This document shows, piece by piece, positions 22,440 to 35,039 of a stretch of DNA of 64,000 nt. Every line of letters starts with the position of its first letter. The first letter of the stretch is position 1. Both the position numbers and the translations under genes were made by a program. A model generated the notes under the pieces. That model was not told where the DNA came from and did not search any database. It saw only the letters and a program-made list of their open reading frames with translations. This stretch comes from Clusia tigrina (taxonomy: Eukaryota > Arthropoda > Insecta > Diptera > Clusiidae): positions 79,068,084 to 79,132,083 of the forward strand of contig OV050032.1 in assembly GCA_920105625.2 (NCBI GenBank). Direction: 5' to 3'.

Positions 22440-23000
22440 AGTACTCGAACCTCTTGTCAATTTAAGCTATCGCTCAAAGCTATGCTACCCTTGAGTCCCA
22501 AATCAAACACTGATAAAACTTCAAATGGCCCTTACTTCTATACGGTACGTCCTACACCTATCAAAGTTTGCAACATACAAATGCTTATAACATTTCACTG
22601 GAGCGTCATAAAACCTTGAAATTTTTGAACGATAAAGTACTCGAGCCTCTTATCAATTTAAGATATCGCTTAAAGCTATGCTACCCTTGAGTCCCAAATC
22701 AAACACTGATAAAACTTCAAATGGCCCTAACTTTTATACGGTACGTCCTACACCTATCAAAGTTTGCAACATACAAATACTTGTAACTTTTTACTGGAGC
22801 GTCATAAAAACTTGAAATTTTTTAACAATAAAGTACTCGAGTCTCTTTTCAATTGAAGCTATCGCTCAAAGCTATGCTACCCTTGAGTCCCAAACCAAAC
22901 ACTGATAAAACTTCAAATGGCCCTAACTTCTATACGGTACGTCCTACACCTATCAAAGTTTGCAACATACAAATGCTTGTAACTTTTTACTGGAGCGTCA
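22440..23000 (+). repeat. Duplicated segment (offset 2341), copy 1
   Basis: Shares GGCCCTTACTTC, CTTATAACATTTCACTGG, GATATCGCTTAAAGC, GTCATAAAAACTTG and CTCGAGTCTCTTTT with 24781-25341. The offset is 12 monomers minus 11 bp because a 185-bp monomer lies between. Confidence 0.85.
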
Positions 23001-23227
23001 TAAAACCTTGAAATTTTGTAACAATAAAGTACTGGAGCCTCTTGTCAATTTAAGCTATCGCTCAAAGCTATGCTACCCTTGAATCCCAAATCAAACACTG
23101 ATAAAACTTCAAATGGCCCTAACTTCTATACGGTACGTCCTACACCTATCAAAGTTTGCAACATACAAATATTTGTAAGTTTTTACTGGAGCGTCATAAA
23201 ACCTTGAAATTTTGTAACAATAAAGTA

Positions 23228-23412
23228 CTCGAGCCTTTTGTCACTTTAAGATATCGCTCAAAGCTATGCTACCCTTGAGTCCTAAATCAAACACTGATAA
23301 AACTTCAAATGGCCCAAATACGTCCTACACCTATCAAAGTTTGCAGAACACAAAAGCTTGTAACTTTTTACTGGAGCGTCATAAAACCTTGAACTTTTGT
23401 AACAATAAAGTA
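23228..23412 (+). repeat. 185-bp deletion monomer, copy 4
   Basis: The 11-bp loss with CCCAAATACGTCC and GCAGAACACAAAAGC. It is the last member of this class before a gap of about 38 kb. Confidence 0.9.
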
Positions 23413-24780
23413 CTCGAGCCTCTTGTCAATTTAAGCTATCGCTCAAAGTTATGCTACCCTTGACTCCCAAATCAAACACTGATAAAACTTCAAATGGCCC
23501 TAACTTCTATACGGTACGTCCTACACCTATCAAAGTTTACAACATACAAATGCTTGTAACTTTTTAATGTAGCGTCATAAAACCTTGAAATTTTGTAACA
23601 ATTAAGTACTCGAGCCTCTTGTCAATTCAAGCTATCGCTCAAAGCTATGCTACCCTTGAGTCCCAAATCAAACACTGATAAAACTTCAAATGGCCCTAAC
23701 TTCTATACGGTACGTCCTACACCTATCAAAGTTTGCAACATACAAATGCTTGTAACTTTTTACTGGAGCGTCATAAAACCTTGAAATTTTGTAACAATAA
23801 AGTACTCGAGCCTCTTGTCAATTTAAGCTATCGCTCAAATCTGTGCTACCCTTGGGTCCCAAATCAAACACTGAAAAAACTTCAAATGGCCCTAACTTCT
23901 ATTCGGTACGTCCTACACCTATCCAAGTTTGCAACATACAAATGCTTATAACTTTTTACTGGAGCGTCATAAAACCTTGAAATTTTGTAACAATAAAGTA
24001 CTCGAACCTCTTGTCAATTTAAGCTATCGCTCAAAGCTATGCTACCCTTGAGTCCCAAATCAAACACTGATAAGACTTCAAATGGCCCTAACTTCTATAT
24101 GGTACGTCCTACACGTATCAAAGTTTGCAACATACAAATGCTTGTAACTTTTTACTGGAGCGTCATAAAACCTTGTAATTTTGTAACAATAAAGTACTCG
24201 AGCCTCTTGTCAATTTAAGCTATCGCTCAAAGCTATGCTACCCTTGAGTCCCAAATCAAACACTGATAAAACTTCAAATGGCCCAAACTTCTATACGGTA
24301 CGTCCTGCACCTATCAAAGTTTGCAACATACAAATGCTTGTAACTTTTTACTGGAGCGTCATAAAACCTTGAAATTTTGTAACAATAAAGTACTGGAGCC
24401 TCTTGTCAATTTAAGCTATCGCTCAAAGCTATGCTACCCTTGAATCCCAAATCAAACAGTGATAAAACTTCAAATGGCCCTAACTTCCATACGGTACGTC
24501 CTACACCTATCAATGTTTGCAACATACAAATGCTTGTAACTTTTTAGTGGAGCGTCATAAAACCTTGAAATTTTGTAACAATAAAGTACTCGAGCCTCTT
24601 GTCAATTTAAGCTATCGCTCAAATCTGTGCTACCCTTCGGTCCCAAATCAAACACTGAAAAAACTTCAAATGGCCCTAACTTCTATTCGGTACGTCCTAC
24701 ACCTATCCAAGTTTGCAACATACAAATGCTTATAATTTTTTACTTAAGCGTCATAAAACCTTGAAATTTTGTAATAATAA
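23413..24780 (+). repeat. Mixed satellite monomers with CCTTGGGTCC class
   Basis: Standard monomers. Two (near 23846 and 24622) carry ATCTGTGCTACCC with CTTGGGTCC or CTTCGGTCC, the class also seen near 2870, 7640, 10170, 12085, 12867, 15221 and 18163. No non-satellite sequence. Confidence 0.75.
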
Positions 24781-25341
24781 AGCACTCGAACCTCTTGTCA
24801 ATTTAAGCTATCGCTCAAAGCTATGCTACCCTTGAGTCCCAAATCAAACACTGATAAAACTTCAAATGGCCCTTACTTCTATACGGTACGTCCTACACCT
24901 ATCAAAGTTTGCAATATACAAATGCTTATAACATTTCACTGGAGCGTCATAAAACCTTGAAATTTTTTAACAATAAAGTACTCGAGCCTCTTGTCAATTT
25001 AAGATATCGCTTAAAGCTATGCTACCCTTGAGTCCCAAATCAAACACTGATAAAACTTCAAATGGCCCTAACTTCTATACGGTACGTCCTACACCTATCA
25101 AAGTTTGCAACATACAAATACTTGTAACTTTTTACTGGAGCGTCATAAAAACTTGAAATTTTTTAACAATAAAGTACTCGAGTCTCTTTTTAATTGAAGC
25201 TATCGCTCAAAGCTATGCTACCCTTGAGTCCCAAATCAAACACTGATAAAACTTCAAATGGCCCTAACTTCTATACGGTACGTCCTACACCTATCAAAGT
25301 TTGCAACATACAAATGCTTGTAACTTTTTACTGGAGCGTCA
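24781..25341 (+). repeat. Duplicated segment (offset 2341), copy 2
   Basis: Second copy of 22440-23000. Private changes include GCAATATAC near 24913 and CTTTTTAATTG near 25187. Confidence 0.85.
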
Positions 25342-25439
25342 TAAAACCTTGAAAGTTTGTAACAATAAATTACTCGAGCCTCTTGTAAATTTAAGCTATC
25401 GCTCAAAGCTATGCTACCCTTGAGTCCCAAATCAAACAC

Positions 25440-26040
25440 TGATAAAACTTCAAATGACCCTAACTTCTATATGGTACGTCCTGCACCTATCAAAAATTGC
25501 AACACACAAATGCTTGTAACTTTTTACTGGAGCGTCATAAAACCTTGAAATTTTGTAACAATAAAGTACTCGAGCCTCTTGTCAATTTAAGCTATCGCTC
25601 AAAGCTATGCTACCCTTGAGTCCCAAATCAAACACTGATAAAACTTCAAATGGCCCTAACTTCTATACGGTACGTCCTATACCTATCAAAGTTTGCAACA
25701 TACAAATGCTTGTAACTTTTTACTGGAGCGTCATAAAACCTTGAAACTTTGTAACAATAAAGTACTCGAGCCTCTTGTCAATTTAAGCTATCGCTCAAAG
25801 CTATGCTACCCTTGAGTCCCAAATCAAAAACTGATAAGACTTCAAATGGCCCTAACTTCTATACGGTACGTCCTACACGTATCAAAGTTTGCAACATACA
25901 AATGCGTGTAACTTTTTACTGGAGCGTCATAAAACCTTGAAATTTTGTAACAATAAAGTACTCGAGCCTCTTGTCAAATTAAGCTATCGCTCAAAGCTAT
26001 GCTACCCTTGAGTCCCAAATCAAACACTGATAAAACTTCA
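25440..26040 (+). repeat. Segment homologous to about 41119-41719 (offset 15679)
   Basis: ATCAAAAATTGCAACACAC occurs at 25489, 41168 and 46453, followed each time by a type X monomer and then a type Y monomer. The first two are exactly 80 monomers minus one base apart, so this looks like a founder segment of the later 5-kb block. Confidence 0.7.
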
Positions 26041-27400
26041 AATGGCCCAAACTTCTATACGGTACGTCCTATACCTATCAAAGTTTGCAACATACAAATG
26101 CTTGTAAGTTTTTACTGGAGCGTCATAAGACCTTGAAACTTTGTAACAATAAAGAACTCGAGCCTCTTGTCAATTTAAGCTATCGCTCAAGGCTATGCTA
26201 CCCTTGAGTCCCAAATCAAACACTGATAAGATTTCAAATGGCCCTAACTTCTGTGTGGTACGTCCTACACGTATCAAAGTTTGCAACATACAAATGTTTG
26301 TAACTTTTTACTGGAGCGTCATAAAATCTTGAAATTTTGACACAATAAAGTACTCGAGCCTCTTGTCAATTTAAGCTATCGCTCAAAGCTATGCTACCCT
26401 TGAGTCCCAAATCAAAAACTGATAAAACTTCAAATGGCCCAAACTTCTATACGGTACGTCCTATACCTATCAAAGTTTGCAACATACAAATGCTTGTAAC
26501 TTTTTACTGGAGCGTCATAAAACCTTGAAACTTTGTAACAATAAAGTACTCGAGCCTCTTGTCAATTTAAGCTATCGCTCAAAGCTATGCTATCCTTGAG
26601 TCCCAAATAAAACACTGACAAGACTTCAAATGGCCCTAACTTCTATACGGTGCGTCCTACACGTATCAAAGTTTGCAACATACAAAGGTTTGTAACTTTT
26701 TACTAGAGCGTCATAAAACCTTGAAATTTTGTCACAATAAAGTCCTCGAGCCTCTTGTCAATTTAAGCTATCGCTCAAAGCTATGCTACCCTTGAGTCCC
26801 AAATCAAACACTGATAAAACTTCAAATGGCCCTAACTTCAATACGGTACGTCCTACACCTATCAAAGTTTGCAACATACAAATGCTTGTAACTTTTTACT
26901 GGAGCGTCATAAAACCTTGAAATTTTGTAACAATAAAGCACTCGAGCCTCTTGTCAATTTAAGCTATCGCTCAAAGCTATGCTACCCTTGAGTCCCAAAT
27001 CAAACACTGATAAAATTTCAAATGGCCCTAACTTCTATACGGTATGTCCTATACCTATCAAAGTTTGCAACATTCAAATGCTTGTAATTTTTAACTGGAG
27101 CGACATAAAACCTTGAAATTGTCTAACAATAAAGTACTCGCGCCTCTTGTCAATTTAAGCTATCGCTCAAAGCTATGCTACCCTTGAGTCCCAAATCAAG
27201 CACTGATAAAATTTCAAATGTCCCTAACTTCTATACGGTACGTCCTACACCTATCAAAGTTTGCAACATACAAATGCTTGTAACTTTTTACTGGAGAATC
27301 ATAAAACCTTGAAATTTGGAAACAATAAAGTACTCGAGCCTCTTGTCAATTTAAGCTATCGCTCAAAGCTATGCTACCCTTGAGTCCCAAATCAAACACT

Positions 27401-27987
27401 GATACAACTTCTAATGGCCCTAACATCTATACGGTACGTCCTACACCTATGAAAGTTTGCAACATACAAATGCTTGTAACTTTTTACTGGAGCGTCATAA
27501 AACCTTGAAATTTTGTAACAATAAAGTACTCGAGCCTCTTGTCAATTTAAGCTATCGCTCAAAACTAGCTACCCTTGAGTCCCAAATCAAACACTGATAA
27601 AACTTCAAATGGCCCAAACTTCTATACGGTACGTCCTACACGTATCAAAGTTTGCAACATACAAATGCTGGTAACTTTTTACTGGAGCGTCATAAAACCT
27701 TGAAAGTTTGTGACAATAAAGTACTCAAGCCTCTTGTCAATTTAAGCTATCGCTCAAAGATATGCTACCCTTGAGTCCCAAATCACACACTGATAAAACT
27801 TCAAATGGCCCTAACTTCTATACGGTACGTCCTACACCTATCAAAGTTTGCAACATACAAATGCTTGTAACTTTTTACTGCAGCGTCATAAAACCTTGAA
27901 ATTTTGTAACAATAAAGTACTCGAGCCTCTTGTCAATTTAAGCTATCGCTCAAAGCTATGCTACCCTTGAGTCCCAAATCAAACACT
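27401..27987 (+). repeat. Three-monomer tandem unit (587 bp), copy 1
   Basis: It contains GATACAACTTCTAATGG, CTAACATCTATACGG, ACCTATGAAAG, a 195-bp monomer with AAAACTAGCTACCC, GCTGGTAAC, GAAAGTTTGTGAC, CTCAAGCC, AATCACACACTG and ACTGCAGCG. It is directly repeated at 27988. Confidence 0.85.
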
Positions 27988-28768
27988 GATACAACTTCTA
28001 ATGGCCCTAACATCTATACGGTACGTCCTACACCTATGAAAGTTTGCAACATACAAATGCTTGTAACTTTTTACTGGAGCGTCATAAAACCTTGAAATTT
28101 TGTAACAATAAAGTACTCGAGCCTCTTGTCAATTTAAGCTATCGCTCAAAACTAGCTACCCTTGAGTCCCAAATCAAACACTGATAAAACTTCAAATGGC
28201 CCTAACATCTATACGGTACGTCCTACACCTATGAAAGTTTGCAACATACAAATGCTTGTAACTTTTTACTGGAGCGTCATAAAACCTTGAAATTTTGTAA
28301 CAATAAAGTACTCGAGCCTCTTGTCAATTTAAGCTATCGCTCAAAACTAGCTACCCTTGAGTCCCAAATCAAACACTGATAAAACTTCAAATGGCCCAAA
28401 CTTCTATACGGTACGTCCTACACGTATCAAAGTTTGCAACATACAAATGCTGGTAACTTTTTACTGGAGCGTCATAAAACCTTGAAAGTTTGTGACAATA
28501 AAGTACTCAAGCCTCTTGTCAATTTAAGCTATCGCTCAAAGATATGCTACCCTTGAGTCCCAAATCACACACTGATAAAACTTCAAATGGCCCTAACTTC
28601 TATACGGTACGTCCTACACCTATCAAAGTTTGCAACATACAAATGCTTGTAACTTTTACTGCAGCGTCATAAAACCTTGAAATTTTGTAACAATAAAGTA
28701 CTCGAGCCTCTTGTCAATTTAAGCTATCGCTCAAAGCTATGCTACCCTTGAGTCCCAAATCAAACACT
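27988..28768 (+). repeat. Three-monomer tandem unit, copy 2, with one extra 195-bp monomer
   Basis: Same order as copy 1, but the CTAACATC/ACCTATGAAAG/AAAACTAGC stretch is present twice, adding 195 bp, and one T is lost in CTTTTACTGCAG. Offsets against copy 1 are 587 before the extra monomer and 782 after it. Confidence 0.85.
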
Positions 28769-31349
28769 GATAAAACTTCAAATGGCCCAAACTTCTATAC
28801 GGTACGTCCTATACCTATCAAAGTTTGCAACATACAAATGCTTGTAACTTTTTACTGGAGCGTCATAAAACCTTGAAACTTTGTAACAATAAAGTACTCG
28901 AGCCTCTTGTCAATTTAAGCTATCGCTCAAAGCTATGCTACCCTTGAGTCCCAAATCAAACACTGATAAGATTTCAAATGGCCCTAACTTCTATACGGTA
29001 CGTCCTACACGTATCAAAGTTTGCAACATACAAATGCTTGTAACTTTTTACTGGAGCGTCATAAAATCCTTGAAATTTTGAAACAATAAAGTACTCGAGC
29101 CTCTTGTCAATTTAAGCCATCGCTCAAAGCTATGCTACCCTTGAGTCCCAAATCAAAAACTGATAAAACTTCAAATGGCCCAAACTTCTATACGGTACGT
29201 CCTACACCTATCAAAGTTTGCAACATACAAATGCTTGTAACTTTTTACTGGAGGGTCATAAAACCTTGAAATTTTCTAACAATAAAGTACTCGAGCCTCT
29301 TGTCAATTTAAGCTATCGCTCAAAGCTATGCTACCCTTGAGTCCCAAATCAAACACTGATAAAACTTCAAATGGCCCTAACTTCTATACGGTACGTCCAC
29401 ACCTATCAAAGTTTGCAACATACAAATGCTTGTAACTTTTTACTGGAGCGTCATAAAACCTTGAAATTTTGTAACAATAAAGTACTCGAGCCTCTTGTCA
29501 ATTTAAGCTATCGCTCAAAGCTATGCTACCCTTGAGTCCCAAATCAAACACTGATAAAACTTCAAATGGCCCAAACTTCTATACGGTACGTCCTACACGT
29601 ATCAAAGTTTGCAACATACAAATGCTTGTAACTTTTTACTGGAGCGTCATAAAACCTTGAAAGTTTGTGACAATAAAGTACTCAAGCCTCTTGTCAATTT
29701 AAGCTATCGCTCAAAGCTATGCTACCCTTGAGTCCCAAATCAAACACTGATAAAACTTCAAATGTCCCTAACTTCTATACGGTACGTCCTACACCTATCA
29801 AAGTTTGCAACATACAAATGCTTGTAACTTTTTACTGGAGCGTCATAAAACCTTGAAATTTGGAAACAATAAAGTACTCGAGCCTCTTGTCAATTTAAGC
29901 TATCGCTCAAAGCTATGCTACCCTTGAGTCCCAAATCAAACACTGATACAACTTCAAATGGCCCTAACATCTATACGGTACGTCCTACACCTATGAAAGT
30001 TTGCAACATACAAATGCTTGTAACTTTTTACTGGAGCGTCATAAAACCTTGAAATTTTGTAACAATAAAGTACTCGAGCCTCTTGTCAATTTAAGATATC
30101 GCTCAAAGCTATGCTACCCTTGAGTCCCAAATCAAACACTGATAAAACTTCAAATGGCCCAAACTTCTATACGGTACGTCCTACACGTATCAAAGTTTGC
30201 ACCATACAAATGCTTGTAACTTTTTACTGGAGCATCATAAAACCTTGAAAGTTTGTGACAATAAAGTACTCAAGCCTCTTGTCAATTTAAGCTATCGCTC
30301 AAAGATATGCTACCCTTGAGTCCCAAATCACACACTGATAAAACTTCAAATGGCCCTAACTTCTATACGGTACGTCCTACACCTATCAAAGTTTGCAACA
30401 TACAAATGCTTGTAACTTTTTACTGCAGCGTCATAAAACCTTGAAATTTTGTAACAATAAAGTACTCGAGCCTCTTGTCAATTTAAGCTATCGCTCAAAG
30501 CTATGCTACCCTTGAGTCCCAAATAAAACACTGATAAGACTTCAAATGGCCCTAACTTCTATACGGTGCGTCCTACACGTATCAAAGTTTGCAACATACA
30601 AAGGCTTGTAACTTTTTACTAGAGCGTCATAAAACCTTTAAATTTTGTCACAATAAAGTACTCGAGCCTCTTGTCAATTTAAGCTATCGCTCAAAGCTAT
30701 GCTACCCTTGAGTCCCAAATCAAACACTGATAAAACTTCAAATGGCCCTAACTTCAATACGGTACGTCCTACACCTAAAAAAGATTGCAACATACAAATG
30801 CTTGTAACTTTTTACTGGAGCGTCATAAAACCTTGAAATTTTGTAACAATAAAGCACTCGAGCCTCTTGTCAATTTAAGCTGTCGCTCAAAGCTATGCTA
30901 CCCTTGAGTCTCAAATCAAACACTGATAACATTTCAAATGGCCCTAACTTCTATACGGTACGTCCTACACCTATCAAAGTTTGCAACATACAAATGCTTG
31001 TAAGTTTTTACTGGAGCGTCATAAAACCTTGAAATTTTCTAACAATAAAGTACTCGAGCCTCTTGTCAATTTAAGCTATCGCTCAAAGCTATGCTACCCT
31101 TGAGTCCCAAATCAAACACTGATAAAACTTCAAATGGCCCTAACTTCTATACGGTACGTCCTATACCTATCAAAGTTTGCAAAATACAAATGCTTGTAAC
31201 TTTTTACTGGAGCGTCATAAAACCTTGAAATTTTGTAACAATAAAGTACTCGAGCCTCTTGTCAATTTAAGCTATCGCTCAAAGCTATGCTACCCTTGAG
31301 TCCCAAATCAAACACTGATAAAACTTCAAATGGCCCAAACTTCTATACG
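28769..31349 (+). repeat. Mixed satellite monomers of dimeric region
   Basis: Standard monomers with CTCAAGCC (near 29682 and 30269), ACTGCAGCG, GGTGCG (30565) and AATTTTCTAAC variants. A two-base loss, CGTCCACACC, occurs near 29395. No larger unit could be defined with confidence. Confidence 0.75.
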
Positions 31350-32384
31350 GTACGTCCTACACGTATCAAAGTTTGCAACATACAAATGCTTGTAACTTTT
31401 TACTGGAGCGTCATAAAACCTTGAAATTTTGAAACAATAAAGTACTCGAGCCTCTTGTCAATTTAAGCTATCGCTCAAAGCTATGCTACCCTTGAGTCAC
31501 AAATCAAAAACTGATAAATCTTCAAATGGCCCAAACTTCTATACGGTACGTCCTATACCTATCAAAGTTTGCAACATACAAATGCTTGTAAATTTTTACT
31601 GGAGCGTCATAAAACCTTGAAACTTTGTAACAATAAAGTACTCGATCCTCTTGTCAATTTAAGCTATCGCTCAAAGCTATGCTACCCTTGAGTCCCAAAT
31701 AAAACACTGATAAGACTTCAAATGGCCCTCACTTCTATACGGTGCGTCCTACACGTATCAAAGTTTGCAACATACAATGGCTTGTAACTTTTTACTAGAG
31801 CGTCATAAAACCTTGAAATTTTGTCACAATAAAGTACTCGAGCCTCTTGTCAATTTAAGCTATCGCTCAAAGCTATGCTACCCTTGAGTCCCAAATCAAA
31901 CACTGATAAAACTTCAAATGGCCCTAACTTCAATACGGTACGTCCTACACCTATCAAAGTTTGCAACATACAAATGCTTGTAACTTTTTACTGAAGCGTC
32001 ATAAAACCTTGAAATTTTGTAACAATAAAGTACTCGAGCCTCTTGTCAATTTAAGCTATCGCTCAAAGCTATGCTACCCTTGAGTCCCAAATCAAACACT
32101 GATAAAACTTCAAATGGCCCAAACTTCTATACGGTACGTCCTACACGTATCAAAGTTTGCAACATACAAATGCTTGTAACTTTTTACTGGAGCGTCATAA
32201 AACCTTGAAAGTTTGTGACAATAAAGTACTCAAGCCTCTTGTCAATTTAAGCTATCGCTCAAAGATATGCTACCCTTGAGTCCCAAATCACACACTGATA
32301 AAACTTCAAATGGCCCTAACTTCTATACGGTACGTCCTACACCTATCAAAGTTTGCAACATACAAATGCTTGTAACTTTTTACT
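31350..32384 (+). repeat. Duplicated block (offset 1372, seven monomers), copy 1
   Basis: Matches 32722-33756. Shared rare variants are GAGTCACAAATC, GATAAATCTTC, TGTAAATTTTTAC, CTCGATCC, GGCCCTCAC and ATACAATGGC. The offset is exactly 7 x 196. Confidence 0.87.
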
Positions 32385-32721
32385 GGAGCGTCATAAAACC
32401 TTGAAAGTTTGTGACAATAAAGTACTCAAGCCTCTTGTCAATTTAAGCTATCGCTCAAAGATATGCTACCCTTGAGTCCCAAATCACACACTGATAAAAC
32501 TTCAAATGGCCCTAACTTCTATACGGTACGTCCTACACCTATCAAAGTTTGCAACATACAAATGCTTGTAACTTTTTACTGCAGCGTCATAAAACCTTGA
32601 AATTTTGTAACAATAAAGTACTCGAGCCTCTTGTCAATTTAAGCTATCGCTCAAAGCTATGCTACCCTTGAGTCCCAAATCAAACACTGATAAGATTTCA
32701 AATGGCCCTAACTTATATACG

Positions 32722-33756
32722 GTACGTCCTACACGTATCAAAGTTTGCAACATACAAATGCTTGTAACTTTTTACTGGAGCGTCATAAAACCTTGAAATT
32801 TTGAAACAATAAAGTACTCGAGCCTCTTGTCAATTTAAGCTATCGCTCAAAGCTATGCTACCCTTGAGTCACAAATCAAAAACTGATAAATCTTCAAATG
32901 GCCCAAACTTCTATACGGTACGTCCTATACCTATCAAAGTTTGCAACATACAAATGCTTGTAAATTTTTACTGGAGCGTCATAAAACCTTGAAACTTTGT
33001 AACAATAAAGTACTCGATCCTCTTGTCAATTTAAGCTATCGCTCAAAGCTATGCTACCCTTGAGTCCCAAATAAAACACTGATAAGACTTCAAATGGCCC
33101 TCACTTCTATACGGTGCGTCCTACACGTATCAAAGTTTGCAACATACAATGGCTTGTAACTTTTTACTAGAGCGTCATAAAACCTTGAAATTTTGTCACA
33201 ATAAAGTACTCGAGCCTCTTGTCAATTTAAGCTATCGCTCAAAGCTATGCTACCCTTGAGTCCCAAATCAAACACTGATAAAACTTCAAATGGCCCTAAC
33301 TTCAATACGGTACGTCCTACACCTATCAAAGTTTGCAACATACAAATGCTTGTAACTTTTTACTCAAGCGTCATAAAACCTTGAAATTTTGTAACAATAA
33401 AGTACTCGAGCCTCTTGTCAATTTAAGCTATCGCTCAAAGCTATGCTACCCTTGAGTCCCAAATCAAACACTGATAAAACTTCAAATGGCCCAAACTTCT
33501 ATACGGTACGTCCTACACGTATCAAAGTTTGCAACATACAAATGCTTGTAACTTTTTACTGGAGCGTCATAAAACCTTGAAAGTTTGTGACAATAAAGTA
33601 CTCAAGCCTCTTGTCAATTTAAGCTATCGCTCAAAGATATGCTACCCTTGAGTCCCAAATCACACACTGATAAAACTTCAAATGGCCCTAACTTCTATAC
33701 GGTACGTCCTACACCTATCAAAGTTTGCAACATACAAATGCTTGTAACTTTTTACT
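32722..33756 (+). repeat. Duplicated block (offset 1372), copy 2
   Basis: Copy of 31350-32384. It has TACTCAAGCG near 33364 where copy 1 has TACTGAAGCG. After copy 1 there is one more CTCAAGCC monomer (32424) than after copy 2. Confidence 0.87.
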
Positions 33757-33839
33757 GCAGCGTCATAAAACCTTGAAATTTTGTAACAATAAAGTACTCG
33801 AGCCTCTTGTCAATTTAAGCTATCGCTCAAAGCTATGCT

Positions 33840-34935
33840 ACCCTTGAGTCCCAAATCAAACACTGATAAAACTTCAAATGGCCCAAACTTCTATACGGTA
33901 CGTCCTATACCTATCAAAGTTTGCAACATACAAATGCTTGTAACTTTTTACTGGAGCGTCATAAAACCTTGAATTTTTGTAACAATAAAGTACTCGAGCC
34001 TCTTGTCAATTTAAGCTATCGCTCAAAGCTATGCTACCCTTGAGTCCCAAATCAAACACTGATAAGATTTCAAATGGCCCTAACTTATATACGGTACGTC
34101 CTACACGTATCAAAGTTTGCAACATACAAATGCTTGTAACTTTTTACTGGAGCGTCATAAAATCCTTGAAATTTTGTAACAATAAAGTACTCGAGCCTCT
34201 TGTCAATTTAAGCTATCGCTCAAAGCTATGCTACCCTTGAGTCCCAAATCAAAAACTGATAAAACTTCAAATGGCCCAAACTTCTATACGGTACGTCCTA
34301 TACCTATCAAAGTTTGCAACATACAAATGCTTGTAACTTTTTACTGGAGCGTCATAAAACCTTGAAACTTTGTAACAATAAAGTACTCGAGCCTCTAGTC
34401 AATTTAAGCTATCGCTCAAAGCTATGCTACCCTTGAGTCCCAAATAAAACACTGATAAGACTTCAAATGGCCCTAACTTCTATACGGTGCGTCCTACACG
34501 TATCAAAGTTTGCAACATACAAAGGCTTGTAACTTTTTACTAGAGCGTCATAAAACCTTGAAATTTTGTCACAATAAAGTACTCGAGCCTCTTGTCAATT
34601 TAAGCTATCGCTCAAAGCTATGCTACCCTTGAGTCCCAAATCAAACACTGATAAAACTTCAAATGGCCCTAACTTCAATACGGTACGTCCTACACCTATC
34701 AAAGTTTGCAACATACAAATGCTTGTAACTTTTTACTGGAGCGTCATAAAACCTTGAAATTTTGTAACAATAAAGCACTCGAGCCTCTTGTCAATTTAAG
34801 CTGTCGCTCAAAGCTATGCTACCCTTGAGTCCCAAATCAAACACTGATAACATTTCAAATGGCCCTAACTTCTATACAGTACGTCCTACACCTATCAAAG
34901 TTTGCAACATACAAATGCTTGTAACTTTTTACTGG
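33840..34935 (+). repeat. Segment repeated at 37174-38269 (offset 3334)
   Basis: Shares AGATTTCAAATGG, AACTTATATACGG, AAAATCCTTGAAATTTTG, GCCTCTAGTC, GGTGCG, AAGCTGTCG and GATAACATTTC with the second copy; a third lies at 42663-43758 within the next block copy. Confidence 0.82.
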
Positions 34936-35039
34936 AGCGTCATAAAACCTTGAAATTTTGTAACAATAAAGTACTCGAGCCTCTTGTCAATTTAAGCTAT
35001 CGCTCAAAGCTATGCTACCCTTGAGTCCCAAATCAAACA

